Both the position numbers and the translations under genes were made by a program. A stretch of DNA of 64,000 nt from Gossypium raimondii. Lineage: Eukaryota > Streptophyta > Magnoliopsida > Malvales > Malvaceae. Positions 35,439 through 49,044 of this stretch are shown one piece after another. The notes below the pieces were generated by a model. The model saw only the letters and a list, made by a program, of their open reading frames with translations. It did not search any database and was not told where the DNA came from. The first letter of the stretch is position 1, and the number at the start of each line of letters is the position of its first letter. The stretch is from the NCBI RefSeq assembly GCF_025698545.1, contig NC_068572.1:2046001-2110000 (forward strand). The letters run 5' to 3'.

Positions 35439-36560
35439 GATTATTCATTAGTTGCAATGAATTTTGGGCACTTTTTCTCCTCCCACTATTTTACTTCATT
35501 GCCAAAATAAACTCAAATCTGGGATTTGGAAACATAGAGTAAATAAAATCAATATATAAAAAATTCAAAGTTTAATGACTCGTAAAATATGTTATCAAGT
35601 AATACGAACAATTCATATATATATATGCACTAATCATTCTCAAATTATTTTAAATCGAGTTATCAAAGTATCTTAATTGTAAACACGAATGTAAATACAG
35701 ATCTCACGTGAAACATATTTAAAGTATATATATCAACTTGTAAACACGAATGTGTTCATTTTATGCATAACTTGATTCTAACTTGTTAAAAAACACTATC
35801 AAAAAATTTAACAGAACTATTTTTTAACAAGTGAGATCCAATTTATCTAACACACGATTAACAGCTGCAGTGATGGAATGATATGATACGATTCTATACT
35901 TTAAAAAAATCAATCGAAACATGAAGTTGGAAACATGGAGAATTAAACCAACAAATTTACAATGAACTTAGAGTTTAACTTAATTGATTCAAACTCAGTA
36001 ACAAATGATGTAAAGTTTGCTATTCAAATCCTAGAGCCTAGATGTTCCGGTTTAAGAATAGATGAAAGAGTAGCGATTTGAACTTTAAAATTAAACATAA
36101 TCAAGTTCGATTCAGCATCTACAGACACGGAGAATTTGAAAAAAAAAAGGTTCAATCAAAATCAAAGCCAACTGAAATTCAATTGAATCTACTAAAGAAA
36201 TACATGATATTTTATTTTCTCAAGAATCAAAACAATGACAGAAAAAATTAAGAAAAATGCGAAACAGCTAATCATTTCAATCAGTGTTTCTTTATTTCAT
36301 CAGATTTAGAACCGGAAATCGTATTCAAACAAGAGATCAAAACTCAGGCTGAGAATCGATTGCTGAAATTAAATTGCTAAAAAGAGAAAGCAAGCAGCGA
36401 AGAAGTATATACCTGGTTAGATGCAGGAAACTATGGCTATGAAAGAATCTGTAAAGCACGAAAACGCTTGCGAAAAATCAATGGAAGATCGCAAGCTTCG
36501 GTTTCAATAATGGATTTGGAGTTGAAAAACAGAGTCCCAAAAGCTCACTTTTTTTGAATG
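35439..36560 (-). promoter_or_regulatory. 5' UTR exon and leader intron of the FAS1 gene
   Basis: The minus strand shows a consensus donor CTAACCAG|GTATAT at 36411 and an acceptor ATCTATAG just 12 bases before the ATG. The likely first exon extends to about 36500-36560. This is inference from splice signals only. Confidence 0.5.
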
Positions 36561-37028
36561 AAACGGATTTTTTTTTTTGGTTAAAAACGCACTAAGTTTA
36601 TTGCATGTGAAATTGCCTTGAAAAATGCTCTTTCAACTTAAATTCTGTCAATGTGTATAAATTGGTTAAAATATGCCATAAGTGTCTCTACTTCAGTCCC
36701 TTTACTTTTCAAATTTTAAAATTTAAGTCCAAACGTTAAGACCGATAAAATTATTTTGTAAATTCAGATTTCTTAAAATATTATTTTTTAATCACATGGC
36801 TACCAAGTAAATATTTTTTTTGACTTAACTACTAAAATATCCCTAGTAAAAATAATTAAAAAAAATCAATTGAGCCTCTTATTGAAAAGTACAATCAATT
36901 GAGTCCATTGAATATGGGTTTCCATCTATATTCTTAATGAACTGTTAAGTGCTGATGTAAGATATAGTATGAAAAAAGTGATGATTTGGTAATTGACATG
37001 AAAAAAATGCTAACATGGAAGTATAAAT

Positions 37029-37565
37029 TAGACTTGTTCATGGGTCAGGTTAGGTCCTAACAAAATTCTAAGCCCATTAAGTGTTTTTGCCTAAGCTTGA
37101 CCTAAATTATAGATGCTAAACTCAAGCCTGATCATATTAATTTTTTATTTTTTATATAAAATAAAAAATATAATACATCAAAAACACTAAATATATTAAA
37201 ATAAATATTTCCAAACAAATTAAAAAAAATTTAAAAAATATTTATACTTAAATAATACTGAAATAGGTGTAACTTAACAAGCAAATACCTTTAAAATAGT
37301 AACAAAATTAATAATAAAATAAGAGTTATACAATATTTAAACAATAGCAACAAAATAATAACAATATAATAATAAAATGACAAGAAAACAATAAGAAAAT
37401 AGTAGCAAAACATCATTTTTTTTCAAAAAAACCTTAACCAAGGCCTGACTTGTTTTCTAGATGGATTTTTTTTGTCTAAACCTAGTTTTTGAGTCTATAT
37501 TTTTATCCAGACTTCTTATTTTTCAAACGAACTTTCATGCCAAGTGGGACCTATGGACAAATCTA
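37029..37565. mobile_element. TIR element between the FAS1 and epimerase genes
   Basis: The left end 'tagacttgttcatgggtcag' pairs with the right end 'cctatggacaaatcta'. It has the same termini type as 6757-7467 and 45983-46402. The interior is AT-rich and non-coding. It lies in the shared upstream region of two divergent genes. Confidence 0.55.
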
Positions 37566-38076
37566 ATATTAATTAATCTTTAATTATTTTACAAATATTT
37601 AATTAATTTTTTAATTATTTTACATTGTTGAATTTATTGTTATATATATTTTTAAATTCAATATTAAAACAATTTAATTAAAAAAATTATGATTTCTTTA
37701 AAAAAAATATCGTGGCAGTGTGGATTGAGTAGGCTACACGGTATTGGGCCAATGGTGGTGTAGCAAATTATGGCCATTTAAACAATTTCGCCATACTACA
37801 ATTGTTGTTGTAGATTCAACGCATCGTCTTTATCGAGTAAAATTTAAAAAAGAAAAAAAAAGACAGAAAATAAAATAAAAAGTGAAAGAGCGAAAAAGAG
37901 TAAAGCACAAAGAAACAGATTTGACACAGTTGAAAATCTTTTGAGTTTCCGTGCTTAAAAAATTAAACTAGTTTTAAAAGAGGGGAAAATCATTTGATTT
38001 TCCTTTTTTTAATTTGAATTTCGCAGCAATAACTGAGAATCAATCACTTTCAGTGTTTTTTTTGGGAGAAAATTCT

Positions 38077-41000
38077 ATGTCGAGCGAGAGAGTTCCCGTT
38101 GAGTTATCCAAGGGCGTTAACGGCCTTGAAAAAATCATCCTCCGCGAGACTCGAGGCAGCTCTGCCGAGGTAATTTTATAAAGCTTTCAGTTTCTTTTTT
38201 TTTGTTTTATTTTTTTTGAAATTTAGATTTTCATTTCACGATCTGTTCAATCTGATCTGAGTTAGTTTTCTTTCGTTTCTTTGGATTTGATTTTTGTTAT
38301 TCTTCTTCTTTTCTTCTTGTTATTTCGATAGATCTTTGATTTCGGGCTATTTAATTTTATTTCTGTTTTTTTTCCCTAGGTGTATTTTTATGGAGGACAC
38401 GTGACATCTTGGAAGAATGAGCATGGAGAGGAGTTGCTTTTCGTCAGTAGTAAGGTGCTTTTTCAGTGACAGTGATTTTCTGGATTTGATGTGAAATATA
38501 CTGCTTAGAACATTCCTTTGAATTGATGGTTCATTTAGACCTAATCTAATATTTCCCCTGAAATTTTGTATGTAGTGCCTAGTAGCTGATATTGCAAAAG
38601 CTACTTTTTAGCAGTGGATTTATGCTTTTAATTAACCCATAGATGTCAGAATGATGGAATAGCTTGTGAATAAACTAGATTTGGTTGAAATGGTTCTACG
38701 ACGTAGGTGTCTTACGATTACTTAAATTTTACGAGAGCCTTTATGGATATAAATTTTCATCTTCAATGGAAGCAGTTTTGCTTCTCATGTTTCCTTTGTC
38801 AACCTGAGATCTGTCTGTTTTGACTTTTGAGTGTGAGCAGTTGCAAAAGTTCGACAGATTATGTGTTTTATAGATCATAAACCTTTCTGAACCATTTTTG
38901 AAAGATAAAGAGCGGATTTGTTAGTACTTGCAATAATTTGAACCCATAGATTAACCGTCCAGAAAATCAAATTTAGAATAATGACATGTTTGAAGAAATT
39001 GAATAAACTTGTAAGACTTTGTTTGAAACTCTGCACACTATTATTAAATGAAATACTTCAGATACTTGTAGGAAAAATTGCTGTTTGGTAACTGATTTTC
39101 TTCGCATATCTTTCTCTTTTGTTCCATTCAGTGGTCATACGAGGTAAAGGAGAATAAGAATTTTTTTGGTTTATGATGTCTATAATGATAAATGACCTGA
39201 ATTATTCTGATGAATCTGCTTAACAAGTAACTAGAATTCATTTTTTTTATAGTTGATCTCTAACGTGAATACTAGTATATGCAAGTGTTTAAGAATATAA
39301 CACTTAGAGGTTATGTGCATTTTTGTTTCTAACGTACTAGATATATTTCTTCTGCAGGCATTGTTCAAGCCTCCAAAAGCAATTCGTGGAGGAATTCCTA
39401 TATGTTTTCCCCAAGTATGTGCAGATCTTCTATTGTCGTAGCTTGTTTAGACGATGATCATTGTGGTCATGAAAAACATGCTCTGTGTTTGCAGTTTTCA
39501 AATCATGGTCCTCTTGAGCCGCATGGGTTTGCCAGAAATAAACTTTGGAGCATTGACACTGACCCTCCTGCTTTTCCGACAAACTCATCCAGCAAAGCTT
39601 ACATTGATTTGATCCTTAAGCCTTCTGAAGAAGATATGAAGATTTGGCCTCACAGGTAATGTCAGTTCACAAAAAGACTTTCATATCTGAATCTTCACCA
39701 CATTATTTTATTGACCAATTAACTTGACTTCGTGGCTTTGTCTTCTATCTCAGTTATGAGTTCCGCCTGAGGGTAGCTTTGGGACCTGGAGGGGATCTAA
39801 TGTTAACATCTCGCATCAGGAATACAAATACTGATGGAAAGCCGTTTACATTCACATTCGCATATCACACATATTTTTCCGTTTCCGATATCAGGTAACT
39901 CAAAAGGACTTGTTTTATATTTAATTCTTCGGTCATGTGATGTTCTGTAGTACTGCTACTTCTGGGTTTATAGTTGGATACATTTGAGTTAATCTTTTGA
40001 CATGCACGGATCACGCTATCTTCTTCCATTGTTACATTTGCATATCCCAGTTTATTAACATTAAATGTTGACAGCTAAGCTATAATAAGTGGCTAAATCT
40101 CTTCTCATGCTACTAGCTTCTAGATGTTATCAATAACAACATGGTTTGGTTTTTCCTTTTACTTGCGTAGCTTCTTTGTCTTCTCCCATCCACACAGTTT
40201 AAGTATTCTACTTCAACATAGTAAAATATCATTTCTGGTGACATCTGTCCTATTCCTAGTTCTAGTTGATGTCTGGATCTGAAATTCTGTTCACTATTGC
40301 AAGCATGTCTTGTGTTTGAGCAATTGAGCATTATTAATGAGTGGTTTGGATTTTGTTTGAACTGCTAGTTCTTGATGGTATAGGAGATGGGCAACTTTGT
40401 TTGTCCTCACCTAATTTGCCCCAACCCCCTTTGAATTGTGTGTTGGATTGGATGGTCTTGATTGTGATTTCCAGTAGTGAAAGTAATGAATGTTCTTCTG
40501 CCTGCTTATCAAAGCCACTTACTTTCCAATGATCAATTGTCTCACAATTCTTAGTTTCAATAATAAGGTATATGATAATGTAACAATAACAATTCTTAGT
40601 TGTCATCCAAAAAAAATCTTAGGTTTGGATCATGTAAACTGAAATAAAGTAATATTTTTGTAATCTATTTTGCGATATAAGTTTTATTTGCTTGTTTTGT
40701 TTTCTTGAACCTTTATTTTGAAATTTTATATTCTGGAAGTAAACTGTGGATTTGTAAAATTGTTGATTTTGTTCTTAACTTTTAACAGTTTTCTAATTAT
40801 TGATATGGGTGCTAACTGAATTGCCGCTTACTTTTTCTCTTTTACTATGATATTTGCACCTCAACTAGTAAAGCTGATTCATGGTAGAATATGTTAGTCA
40901 ATCACTCGATTTTTGTCCCATATCATGATTATACCATTATATATTATCAGGGTTTAAAATACTTTAGTTCCTTGTGTTCAGTGAAGTTCGTGTTGAAGGA

Positions 41001-42015
41001 TTAGAGACACTTGATTATCTGGATAATTTACTGAACAAGCAGCGGTTTACTGAACAGGGAGATGCAATAACATTTGAAGCTGAAGTGAGTGCATAATGAC
41101 TTTTTCTCTCAATCTGCTTATATCTAAATTTTGTTCTGTTGACATATTTTTATTTCTGCTTACAAAGGTGGACAAGATATACCTCAGTACTCCGACTAAA
41201 ATTGCAATTCTGGATCATGAAAAGAAGAGAACTCTTGTATTACGCAAAGATGGGCTCCCTGATGCTGGTGAGGTTTATTTTCTCCAACTTTTTTATTAAT
41301 GTCCATGCTATTTATATGGACCCTGACACCTTTTATGTATAAGATTTCTCTTCATACTCCGAAACACACAAACAAGAGTGTTTCCTATTTAGCTAGAACT
41401 TGGAAACAGTATCATGTTCTTCATTGCTGCTTAATAGTAGAGGAGCTACCTTTGTCTTTTTTTCGTACTCTGAATTTTGTGTTATCTGCTCAAGCTATAT
41501 GACATTTCGCCAATCACTACCAACCTATGAAAACTGTTTATATGGAATTATGGATTATTGTTGGTTGATTTCAAGTATTAGTGTGAATTACGTTTTCTTT
41601 CTCTTCTAAGATCTATATGCTTGATAAGTATTCTGAACTCGGGCTTGAGATTTTTACCAGGTAGATATAGCGATTTCTGGTAGTATTTGCATGTATGAAA
41701 TGCAGAAAAACATTCCACCAAAGAGTATTCTGAAATGCCTTCTCGTATGTTAATATTCCTAGGCTGTTCTTTGTCCTAATATTATTTCTTTTGCATGTAG
41801 TGGTGTGGAATCCCTGGGATAAAAAGGCAAAGGCTATGGCTGACTTTGGTGATGATGAATACAAACATATGCTCTGTGTGGAGGCTGCTGCCATCGAGAA
41901 ACCTATCACATTGAAACCCGGTGAGGAATGGAGGGGAAGGCAAGAACTTTCTGCTGTTCCTTCCAGTTACTGCAGTGGGCAACTTGATCCTCGGAGAGTC
42001 CTCCAGGGTAGCTGA
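38077..42015 (+). CDS. Glucose-6-phosphate 1-epimerase-like protein, 314 aa, eight exons
   Basis: The family interconverts alpha and beta anomers of hexose 6-phosphates (EC 5.1.3.15) in the cytosol; plant members were first named apospory-associated protein C-like. Exons: 38077-38169, 38380-38454, 39358-39414, 39495-39655, 39754-39894, 40982-41084, 41168-41267, 41801-42015, all GT-AG, closing at TGA. Motifs in order: YGGHVTSWKNEHGEELLFVS, KAIRGGIPICFPQFSNHG, EPHGFARNKLW (first active-site His), FTFAYHTYFSVSDI (second His), VWNPWDKKAKAM, and CVEAAAIEKPITLKPGEEW containing the likely catalytic Glu. The length is normal for the family. There is no transit peptide. The anomer and sugar specificity is inferred from the family only. 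A possible 3' UTR intron runs from about 42048 to 42383. Confidence 0.95.
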
Positions 42016-45000
42016 AGATCCTTTACCGTGGTCAATATATGTACAGGTAATTATGCTGAATGTTTAAAACCTATACTTTAAGTTCTCTTTATTTTGTAAT
42101 CACCATGTTGCTTATCGACCTATATGGAATGGTTTGGGTCATTACTGTTATCTACATGCATTTATCGTGAAGGCCTGATACATGTGCCTTACTGCTTCCA
42201 TGCTTTTCTGTTTTTTGGTGTCTGGTCCTGAACTTGATTTTCAAACCCAAACTTTAAACTGCTCAACCACACATAAAGAAACAAAATTTTGTAGGATATA
42301 TATAACATGACGATTCTTATACTGCTGTAATTTTGGCTTTCTGGTCGTTTGCATCCAGTATCCTTTTTGTTTCTTTCTTTGCAGCTATGTATAAGTAGAT
42401 TCAAGAACAGTTTTGTACAACCGTGATCTTGTTTTACTAGTATAGCTGGTGTTGTTTATTATTCCCTTCAATTAGGGCCAAACGAAAAGTTGGTTCAAAC
42501 CAATTTAACCGATAGCTTTCGGTCAAGTTGGTTCAGCCAAGCAGTTTATGATGGTCAATTCGGTTTTGTGGGCAGTTAAACTAGGTTTAGTTTTTTTTTT
42601 TTTTTTTGGGGTAAGGTTAAAATAGGTTAAGTTGGTTTGTTATCAGGTCTAAATTTTTATAACCAATTTAACCGACTTCTGATGTATATTATTTTCTTCA
42701 ATATATTTATAATACATAATAAATATATATACCATATAAAATTTTAACCAAAATCCGAACTGACCTTTATTTTGTGTTTTATTTTTCATACTAGGAAGAA
42801 AACAAGAGAGAAAAAGAAAAATGGCTGAACTGACTTAACTTAGGCGGTTTAGTCTGTTAACATATGGAGTTATTCAATTAAGTCGATTTTTTTACTCAAC
42901 CGATAGATTGCTTTCCTTTAGCTTGCAATTTATGCTACTTTGCTTACTCATTGCAAATCATGTCTTTACGAATTATAATTATAATGCAACATACTGGTAT
43001 CATGATGCAACATGTTATGTGGGTGAATCCTAGATTTTTTTTTTTTTGGATTTAATGAAATAAGAGACGGTAACAGACTATGGAAGTTTTTGTACTAGGA
43101 GTTGGATTGTATTTTGTCCCATTTACTAAAAAAATGGACAAGTTAGTCCTTGTACATTAAATCATTCTGATAAAAATTTTATCCATTTTTATTGTTAAAA
43201 AATAGTCCATGTATGTCTACCTGTTTGATTATTTCATCATCCAGGCCGATGTTTAATAGAAAGGATTAATTTGCTCTTCGATCTAACGTACAAAGATTAA
43301 TTTGTTCAGTTTTTGAGTAAATGGGTAAAATGCAAATTGATTTCTAATATAGGAGCCTCTATGATACTTTTACCCCTACTATATTAACAATAAATATTGT
43401 TACTTGCTGATATGTTGAAGCACTGTTATTTTTCAGCTATGCTATGGATGAGCTATTATTTGTCTATGGGCTGTCTTTGAATTGTCTCTCAGAGCCTCTC
43501 TCTCTCAACACCAGCTTCCCCGTTTTGTAAGAATTTCCTTAATTCAATTTGAGTTGGATTATTTTTATCTTCTTTTCATTTCATTTTGGGTTAAAGGGGC
43601 TTTGTATTAATTACATATAGTGCAAAATTATGCCTTGTCCTATATGGGATTTATTTTCTTCACGAATTGGACTTGGATAAAATATTTTGTAATTTGAATT
43701 TATATTTGGGTTATTGTTCAATTAAACAAAAAATATTTTATTTTAATTTTTACGACTTTGTTTTTGTTTTAATCTATTTCAAATTTCATTAGCCAACATC
43801 ATCTATTATCTTCTTTCCACGAATTAACTAATTTATGGATAGGTTGCACGGTTGAATTGTTTTGGAATTTAAAATCAACAAGCAACTAGTTTAGCAATGT
43901 TGGGTGGTTTGAGAACCAGTTGGAGTATCAGTCTAGGTCTAAAGAGTGATTTTGAATCAGTTAAATTGAGAATTAGTAGAGATTGATTGAATCAAGTTTT
44001 TATGTATATTTTTTAATTTGATCGGCGAATTGGCGGCATGATTAATTTGATCATTGATCCGATTTAAAAAATACATTGGTAATTTGTATGTTGGTTAAAT
44101 TCTTTGTGAAACCCTTTTCTCTTAGAAAATGTAAGTTTTGATTGTTAAATAAAAGGGTATAATTTTATATATGAAATTTTGATATGATTTGATTCTCTCA
44201 AAATATTAACACGATTATTAATACATCATTTTAAGTTTATAAGTTGCATAGACAAATAATTATATTTATTCACTATAAAAATAATTGGATATATTTACTT
44301 CTTTAAATGTATGTAACTTAATTAAAATGAAGGATTAATGTATATATTTGAATCACATTCAAAGTTTCATGTGTATAATTGTACCAAATTAAAGTTCATG
44401 TATCAAATTGCACATTAAATCAAAGTTCATTTATAGTTTTGAGATTTTCCTTAAAAATAAAAAATAAAAAAATTAATTTTTATTTTTGTAGTAAATGTAT
44501 TCTAATTTGATTAAATTTTGTCTTTGTATATTTTAGATTTTAAAATTTTAATCTCGACTTAAACAGTAACAATTAAATTTATTAGGTAAAACTTTGGTAT
44601 TTACCACGTACTATGAGTAAGTTGGATTGAGTATTTGTTATCTAATTTGATCTTTATATTTCTCGGATTCAGTCCTAATTTAAATGGTAGTTGTTAGTTT
44701 TATTATTTAAAATAATGACTTTTTTTTGTGAGTATTACGTAAAAATAATAAGCTCACATCGCATTACGTTTGATAATATGTTTGTTGTATAAGATTTTAA
44801 AAGCATCAAAATTTAACAACTATTGTTTGTATCAGATTAAATTTTCAAAATTTAAGAAGTACAAGGATAAAAGCGATCAAATTAATAGAGACTAAATTCA
44901 CAATTTACACATTAAATATTAATATTTTATCAATCAAATTTTTCGTAATTTAATTGTCAACTTAAACATTAAATACCAATTGAATCTAGTAAAGTGTTTA

Positions 45001-46530
45001 AAAAAATACACATATTAAATTGTAAATATGTACTTATTAAAAAATTCTCTTCTAATATCAATAAATAAATAAAACTAGAAAGCAATGAATTGCTTCAAAA
45101 TAATTGATTTTACTCTCTTTTTTTCTTCTAATTTTAAGTTTAATGTGATTTACGAGTCATCTATGTTTTAAAAAATGCTCTTTAAATATTTTTTATTTTG
45201 GTATTTAATGAATATATAAGAAAAATGTTTTCATTGCTATTTGACTTCTGAGCTATATTAATTTTCTTATTTTCGTTTTTAAACTTTTTAATTATTTTGA
45301 TACTTAAACTATTCTTTCGATATAGTTTTCTTTTATTCAAAACATTAAGGATGTTAAAAAATAAGTGACACACACAATCAAAAGAATACATTCACATATT
45401 AAAATTGTATGACTTGAAACCTATCAATTGTTAAAGAAATAAGGGACCTGTGAGTTGAACAAGTAGAATCCGTATAGAATTATACTTCTTCTATTTGACA
45501 TTGATTAGAATAGGGTTTTTCAACCTTTAAATAGATGTGGTCGAAACTCCTCTTGTATCATTCGTTTTTCAACATTAATGAATTTATTCTCCTCTGCCTG
45601 TGATTTTTTTCTTAAAAGGGTTTCCACGTAAAATTTGTGTGTTCTTATTTTTCTTATTTTGTGGTCATTTTATTACCATTATCGATGTCTATTATGACAC
45701 CACATGTGCCTTTTTCCATTCCATGTCTTTGGTGATACGACCATTGACCAATAGTGTGGTTGACTAATGATCGATCATTAATTAGAGGTGACCGACCCTT
45801 ACCTAAGGTTGAGCAGTCGTTTATCATTGACTTTTGATCATTGATCTTTAATCATTTTAATATATATTTTTATTTTTTTAAATTAATAATTTTTAGACAT
45901 TTTAATTTTTTTTTAATTTTTAATATTTGTAACATGTGTAAAAAATTATATGTAAAAAGTTGTTAAAACTATGTATTCGCATTAGACTTGATCATAGGTT
46001 AGGCCATCCATTCAAATTTGAAGTCCTATTCGAAAAGTGAGAGTGTTTGGATAAAAATATGGATTGGGCTTCAAGTAGGATTTTGGCCTCGACCCAACTT
46101 AAATTAGCCTAAACTTTTTTTTTGCTGTCATTTTGTTATTATTTTATTGTCATTTCGATATTATATTGTTATTATATTGTTGTTATTGTTTAGACATTCT
46201 ATAACTTATTTTATTGTTAATTTTGCTACTATTTTAGAAATATATTAATATATTATGTTTTTAAAATTATTTTTTATAAAATAATTTTAAAAAATTAATA
46301 CAGACATGCTGGATAGGACTCAAATTTAGTATTTTTAATCTAGACCAAACTTAGATTAAATTTTAAACCTATTTTTCAAGTGGAGTTCCATGATCAATTC
46401 TCGTTCGCACCTTGGGAGTTTAAGTAGCTTTGATTGTACCAAAAAGGAAGAAATTTAATTGGATTTTATCTATGAATGATACAAAACTTACAATACAAAC
46501 TAATTAAGAGAAAGTGAAAAAGACAAAAGG
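42016..46530. other. Repeat-bearing spacer without a gene
   Basis: It holds a 'ggttcaaaccaatttaaccg' type repeat (about 42475-42905), an element with 'ggagcctctatgatactttt' end (about 43085-43380) related to 58281-58530, a TIR relative of the nested 11704 element (about 44152-44455), and a TIR element at 45983-46402. No coding region was recognised. Confidence 0.5.
45983..46402. mobile_element. TIR element, family of 6757-7467
   Basis: The left end 'tagacttgatcataggttag' and a right end near 'ccatgatcaattctcg' are inverted. The interior contains the 'tgttattattttattgtcat' text shared inversely with 37300-37400. It is about 130 bases beyond the stop of the 46535-48081 gene. Confidence 0.5.
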
Positions 46531-46534
46531 AAAA

Positions 46535-48081
46535 TTAAATATTGTTCAGAGGTAAGTGTAAGTCCTGTTTATGCTTAAGCCATGGAAAACTCAACAATGG
46601 AGGAGTGTTGGGACCAATGAAATCATCTCCACTCTCTGATTTAAACGAACCCCTATTACTAATTTCCCCACCTTTTGACTTCTTCTTCTTGCTTGCACCG
46701 CCGATACTCAGTGTGAGTTCAACTTCACTATCTTCATCCGAGTTTTCCCCGGCCGGTCTCTCCAGGTCGAATCCCTTGGCCAATTTCATGGCGTGAATGT
46801 GATCGCCGGAGCAACCGCTAGTCCTTTCCCTTAAGCTCGGATCAGCTTCGAGATTGGGGTTGTACCCACAGGTAATTTGCAGCGGTGTTGTTGAATGCTG
46901 GTGGTGGTTAATGAGTTGGGATTGGCTGATATGAGAAGAGGTAACCATTGGAGTTGCCCACAACCTGTTTGATTTAATCCCCTTCTTCAGTTCCTCCATT
47001 AGTGCCTTTTGAACGCTGTACACCCGATGAAGTTCCCGTACCTGCAAATTCAATTCTCAGTTTTGAAAAAGAAACAGTAATAATCCATCGAAATTTTCAA
47101 AAAAAATTATTGATTTAAATATTTACAAGATTATCCAAAACCGAGATCGAATTAATCGAATTATTTTGATTAATTCGATTTTAATCGAATTTTGTTACGA
47201 CGGAAATATAGAATATAGATATGTGTTCTGATTAAAGCTCTACAAATTTGCATTTTCTCATACACATCGGATAATTTTAAGCTTTGCACCTATGTTACTC
47301 GGATTTAAGGTGAATATCATATATAGATAGGGATGAAGTTAGAAATTTTTTAGAAGGGTAAGATTTGAATTATAAATTTTGAGAGAGCTAAAGTGTAATA
47401 ATGTAAAAGAATTTATAATTTCAAAAGGATTAGATTATAAGCTTTTCACTTTTAAAAGGGTCAAAATGTAATTTTACCAAATAAAATTTTAATGTAACTA
47501 ATATTAGAATATGCCCTGGTTATATATATATATATATATATAATGTTTTGAGAATGATTTTGGTTTGACAAAATTTAAGATTTAGTCCATTTACTTTTTT
47601 TTTATTTAAAATCTCGATCCAATCATTAAAATCGTAAATATTTTCTGTCAAAATTTGTCAACTTAAAATTTTGATTAGATTATCCTCGTATAATATGTCA
47701 TATGATTAACAAAATATAAACATAATAAATTGACAAATTTTGACAGAGACTACTAACAACAATAAGGATTGGATTGGGATTTTAAATTAAAATAGTAGAA
47801 GGAGTAGATTTTTAATTTTCAAAGTGCATGGATTAAATCTCAAATTCTATATAAGTACAAGGACTAACAACATTTTTTAACCATTAATGAAAATAATTGT
47901 AACAAAAAAAAAAAAAAAGACTTGATGTTTTCACAGTCCATACCTGGTGTTGGAACATGTCTTCATGCATTTGCATCGTCTCTTTGATGGATTCCATGTT
48001 ATTAACCCTAATTTCCATGGAATTACTTTCTGAGCTTCCTATTATTGGGTTTATACCACAGTGCTCAAGTTCGGTTCCCAT
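46535..48081 (-). CDS. Plant-specific protein with QVRELHRVY motif (DUF863-like), 214 aa, two exons
   Basis: Exons 48081-47944 and 47041-46535 join in phase 0 and end in a stop. The N-terminal part has METRV-type acidic sequence, then KETMQMHEDMFQHQVRELHR followed by VYSVQKALMEELKKG. This amphipathic helix crosses the splice junction and is shared with the large DUF863 family and its short relatives. The C-terminal half has FDLERPAGENSDEDSEVELT, a LTLSIGG motif, a Lys cluster (SKKKKSKGG, a possible nuclear signal) and a Ser/Pro-rich tail. No enzymatic motif is seen. The start is chosen at MGTELEH because an in-frame ATG follows a 5' UTR acceptor (TTTTCAG|GCAATGG). The function is unknown; a nuclear role is a guess from the Lys cluster. 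The intron holds a foldback repeat. Confidence 0.8.
47560..47880. repeat. Foldback MITE in the intron of the QVRELHRVY gene
   Basis: The left 'ttgacaaaatttaagattta', 'ccaatcattaaaatcgtaaa' and 'ctgtcaaaatttgtcaa' blocks pair with downstream 'ttgacaaattttgacagaga', 'aaggattggattgggatttt' and 'caaggactaacaacattttt'. It is a diverged relative of 48547-48890. Confidence 0.55.
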
Positions 48082-48132
48082 TGCCTGAAAATGGTTTAAA
48101 CCAGAAATTATTGCTTGGAGGGTCACAAAATA

Positions 48133-48384
48133 TAGGTCTAATTACGATTTTAGTCCCTCTATTATGTTGAGAGTTAAATCTTTTTTACTTTAATTTAGCA
48201 TAAGTTATGACATGGATGAATCTATATGAATTCGTTAGTACTATTAACAATGTTATCAATTTACAGCAAATACTTTAACAGCAACAGATAAAAAGTAGAG
48301 AACCCAAATTACGGTAAATTAAAGTAAAGAGATTAAATTCTAAATTTTACGATAATAGAGGGTTTAAAATTAGAATTAGACCTA
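48133..48384. mobile_element. MITE in the leader intron
   Basis: The left 'ggtctaattacgattttagt' is the inverse of the right 'ttaaaattagaattagacc'. The flanks are TATA on both sides, suggesting a TA or TATA target duplication. It is about 250 bases and non-coding. Confidence 0.65.
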
Positions 48385-48546
48385 TAGCATAAGACAATAA
48401 TTTTCTTTGAGAACTTTGTTTATTCTTACAACCTTCTTTTGCAGTGATCTATGTTACTTGGATTTGGATATGAATATACGGATATTTGAATATTAATCGA
48501 AAAAGATGTTAAACTTAAATGCTTTAAGAAAAATAAAAACTCAAAC

Positions 48547-48992
48547 GGGTTATCAATCCTTGTACTTTGACAAATTTTGAAATTTAGTCCATGTACTTTA
48601 AAGTTAAAATTCAATCATCTTGTTTTTCAATTTAAAATTCTAGTCCAATCATTATCATTATTAGTAATTTTCCGTCTAAATCTATCAACTTGGCATGATT
48701 AAATCATATGATCGACGGAAAATAAACATGTTAAGTTGATAAATTTTGATGGAAATTATCAACAATGATAATGATTGGACTAGAATTTTAAATTGAAAAC
48801 AAGATGATTGAATTTTAACTTTAAAGTCTGAGATTATATCTCAAATTCGAGAGACTTACAAGGACTAATAACACATTTTAACCAAAACAAAAAGTATATA
48901 GGGATTATATCCCAAATTCGAGAGACTTACAAGGACTAATAACACATTTTAACCAAAATAAAAAAGTCTATAGGGATTATATCCCATATTCA
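48547..48992. repeat. Near-perfect hairpin MITE with tandemly repeated right end
   Basis: Arms 48595-48697 and 48727-48827 pair almost perfectly over about 100 bases around a 29-base loop. Outer pairing extends to about 48550/48890. The right flank then repeats a unit of about 74 bases ('attcgagagacttacaagga' and following) at 48850-48990. It lies in the leader intron of the QVRELHRVY gene. Confidence 0.8.
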
Positions 48993-49044
48993 GGTCTAAC
49001 TGATAATATTGTTAAAATTATTTTGTTAAATTCAAGTTCACTAC

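Noticed and set aside
40334-40606. Short opposing frames inside epimerase intron 5
   Set aside because: They lie wholly inside an intron defined by two good splice sites and show no domain.
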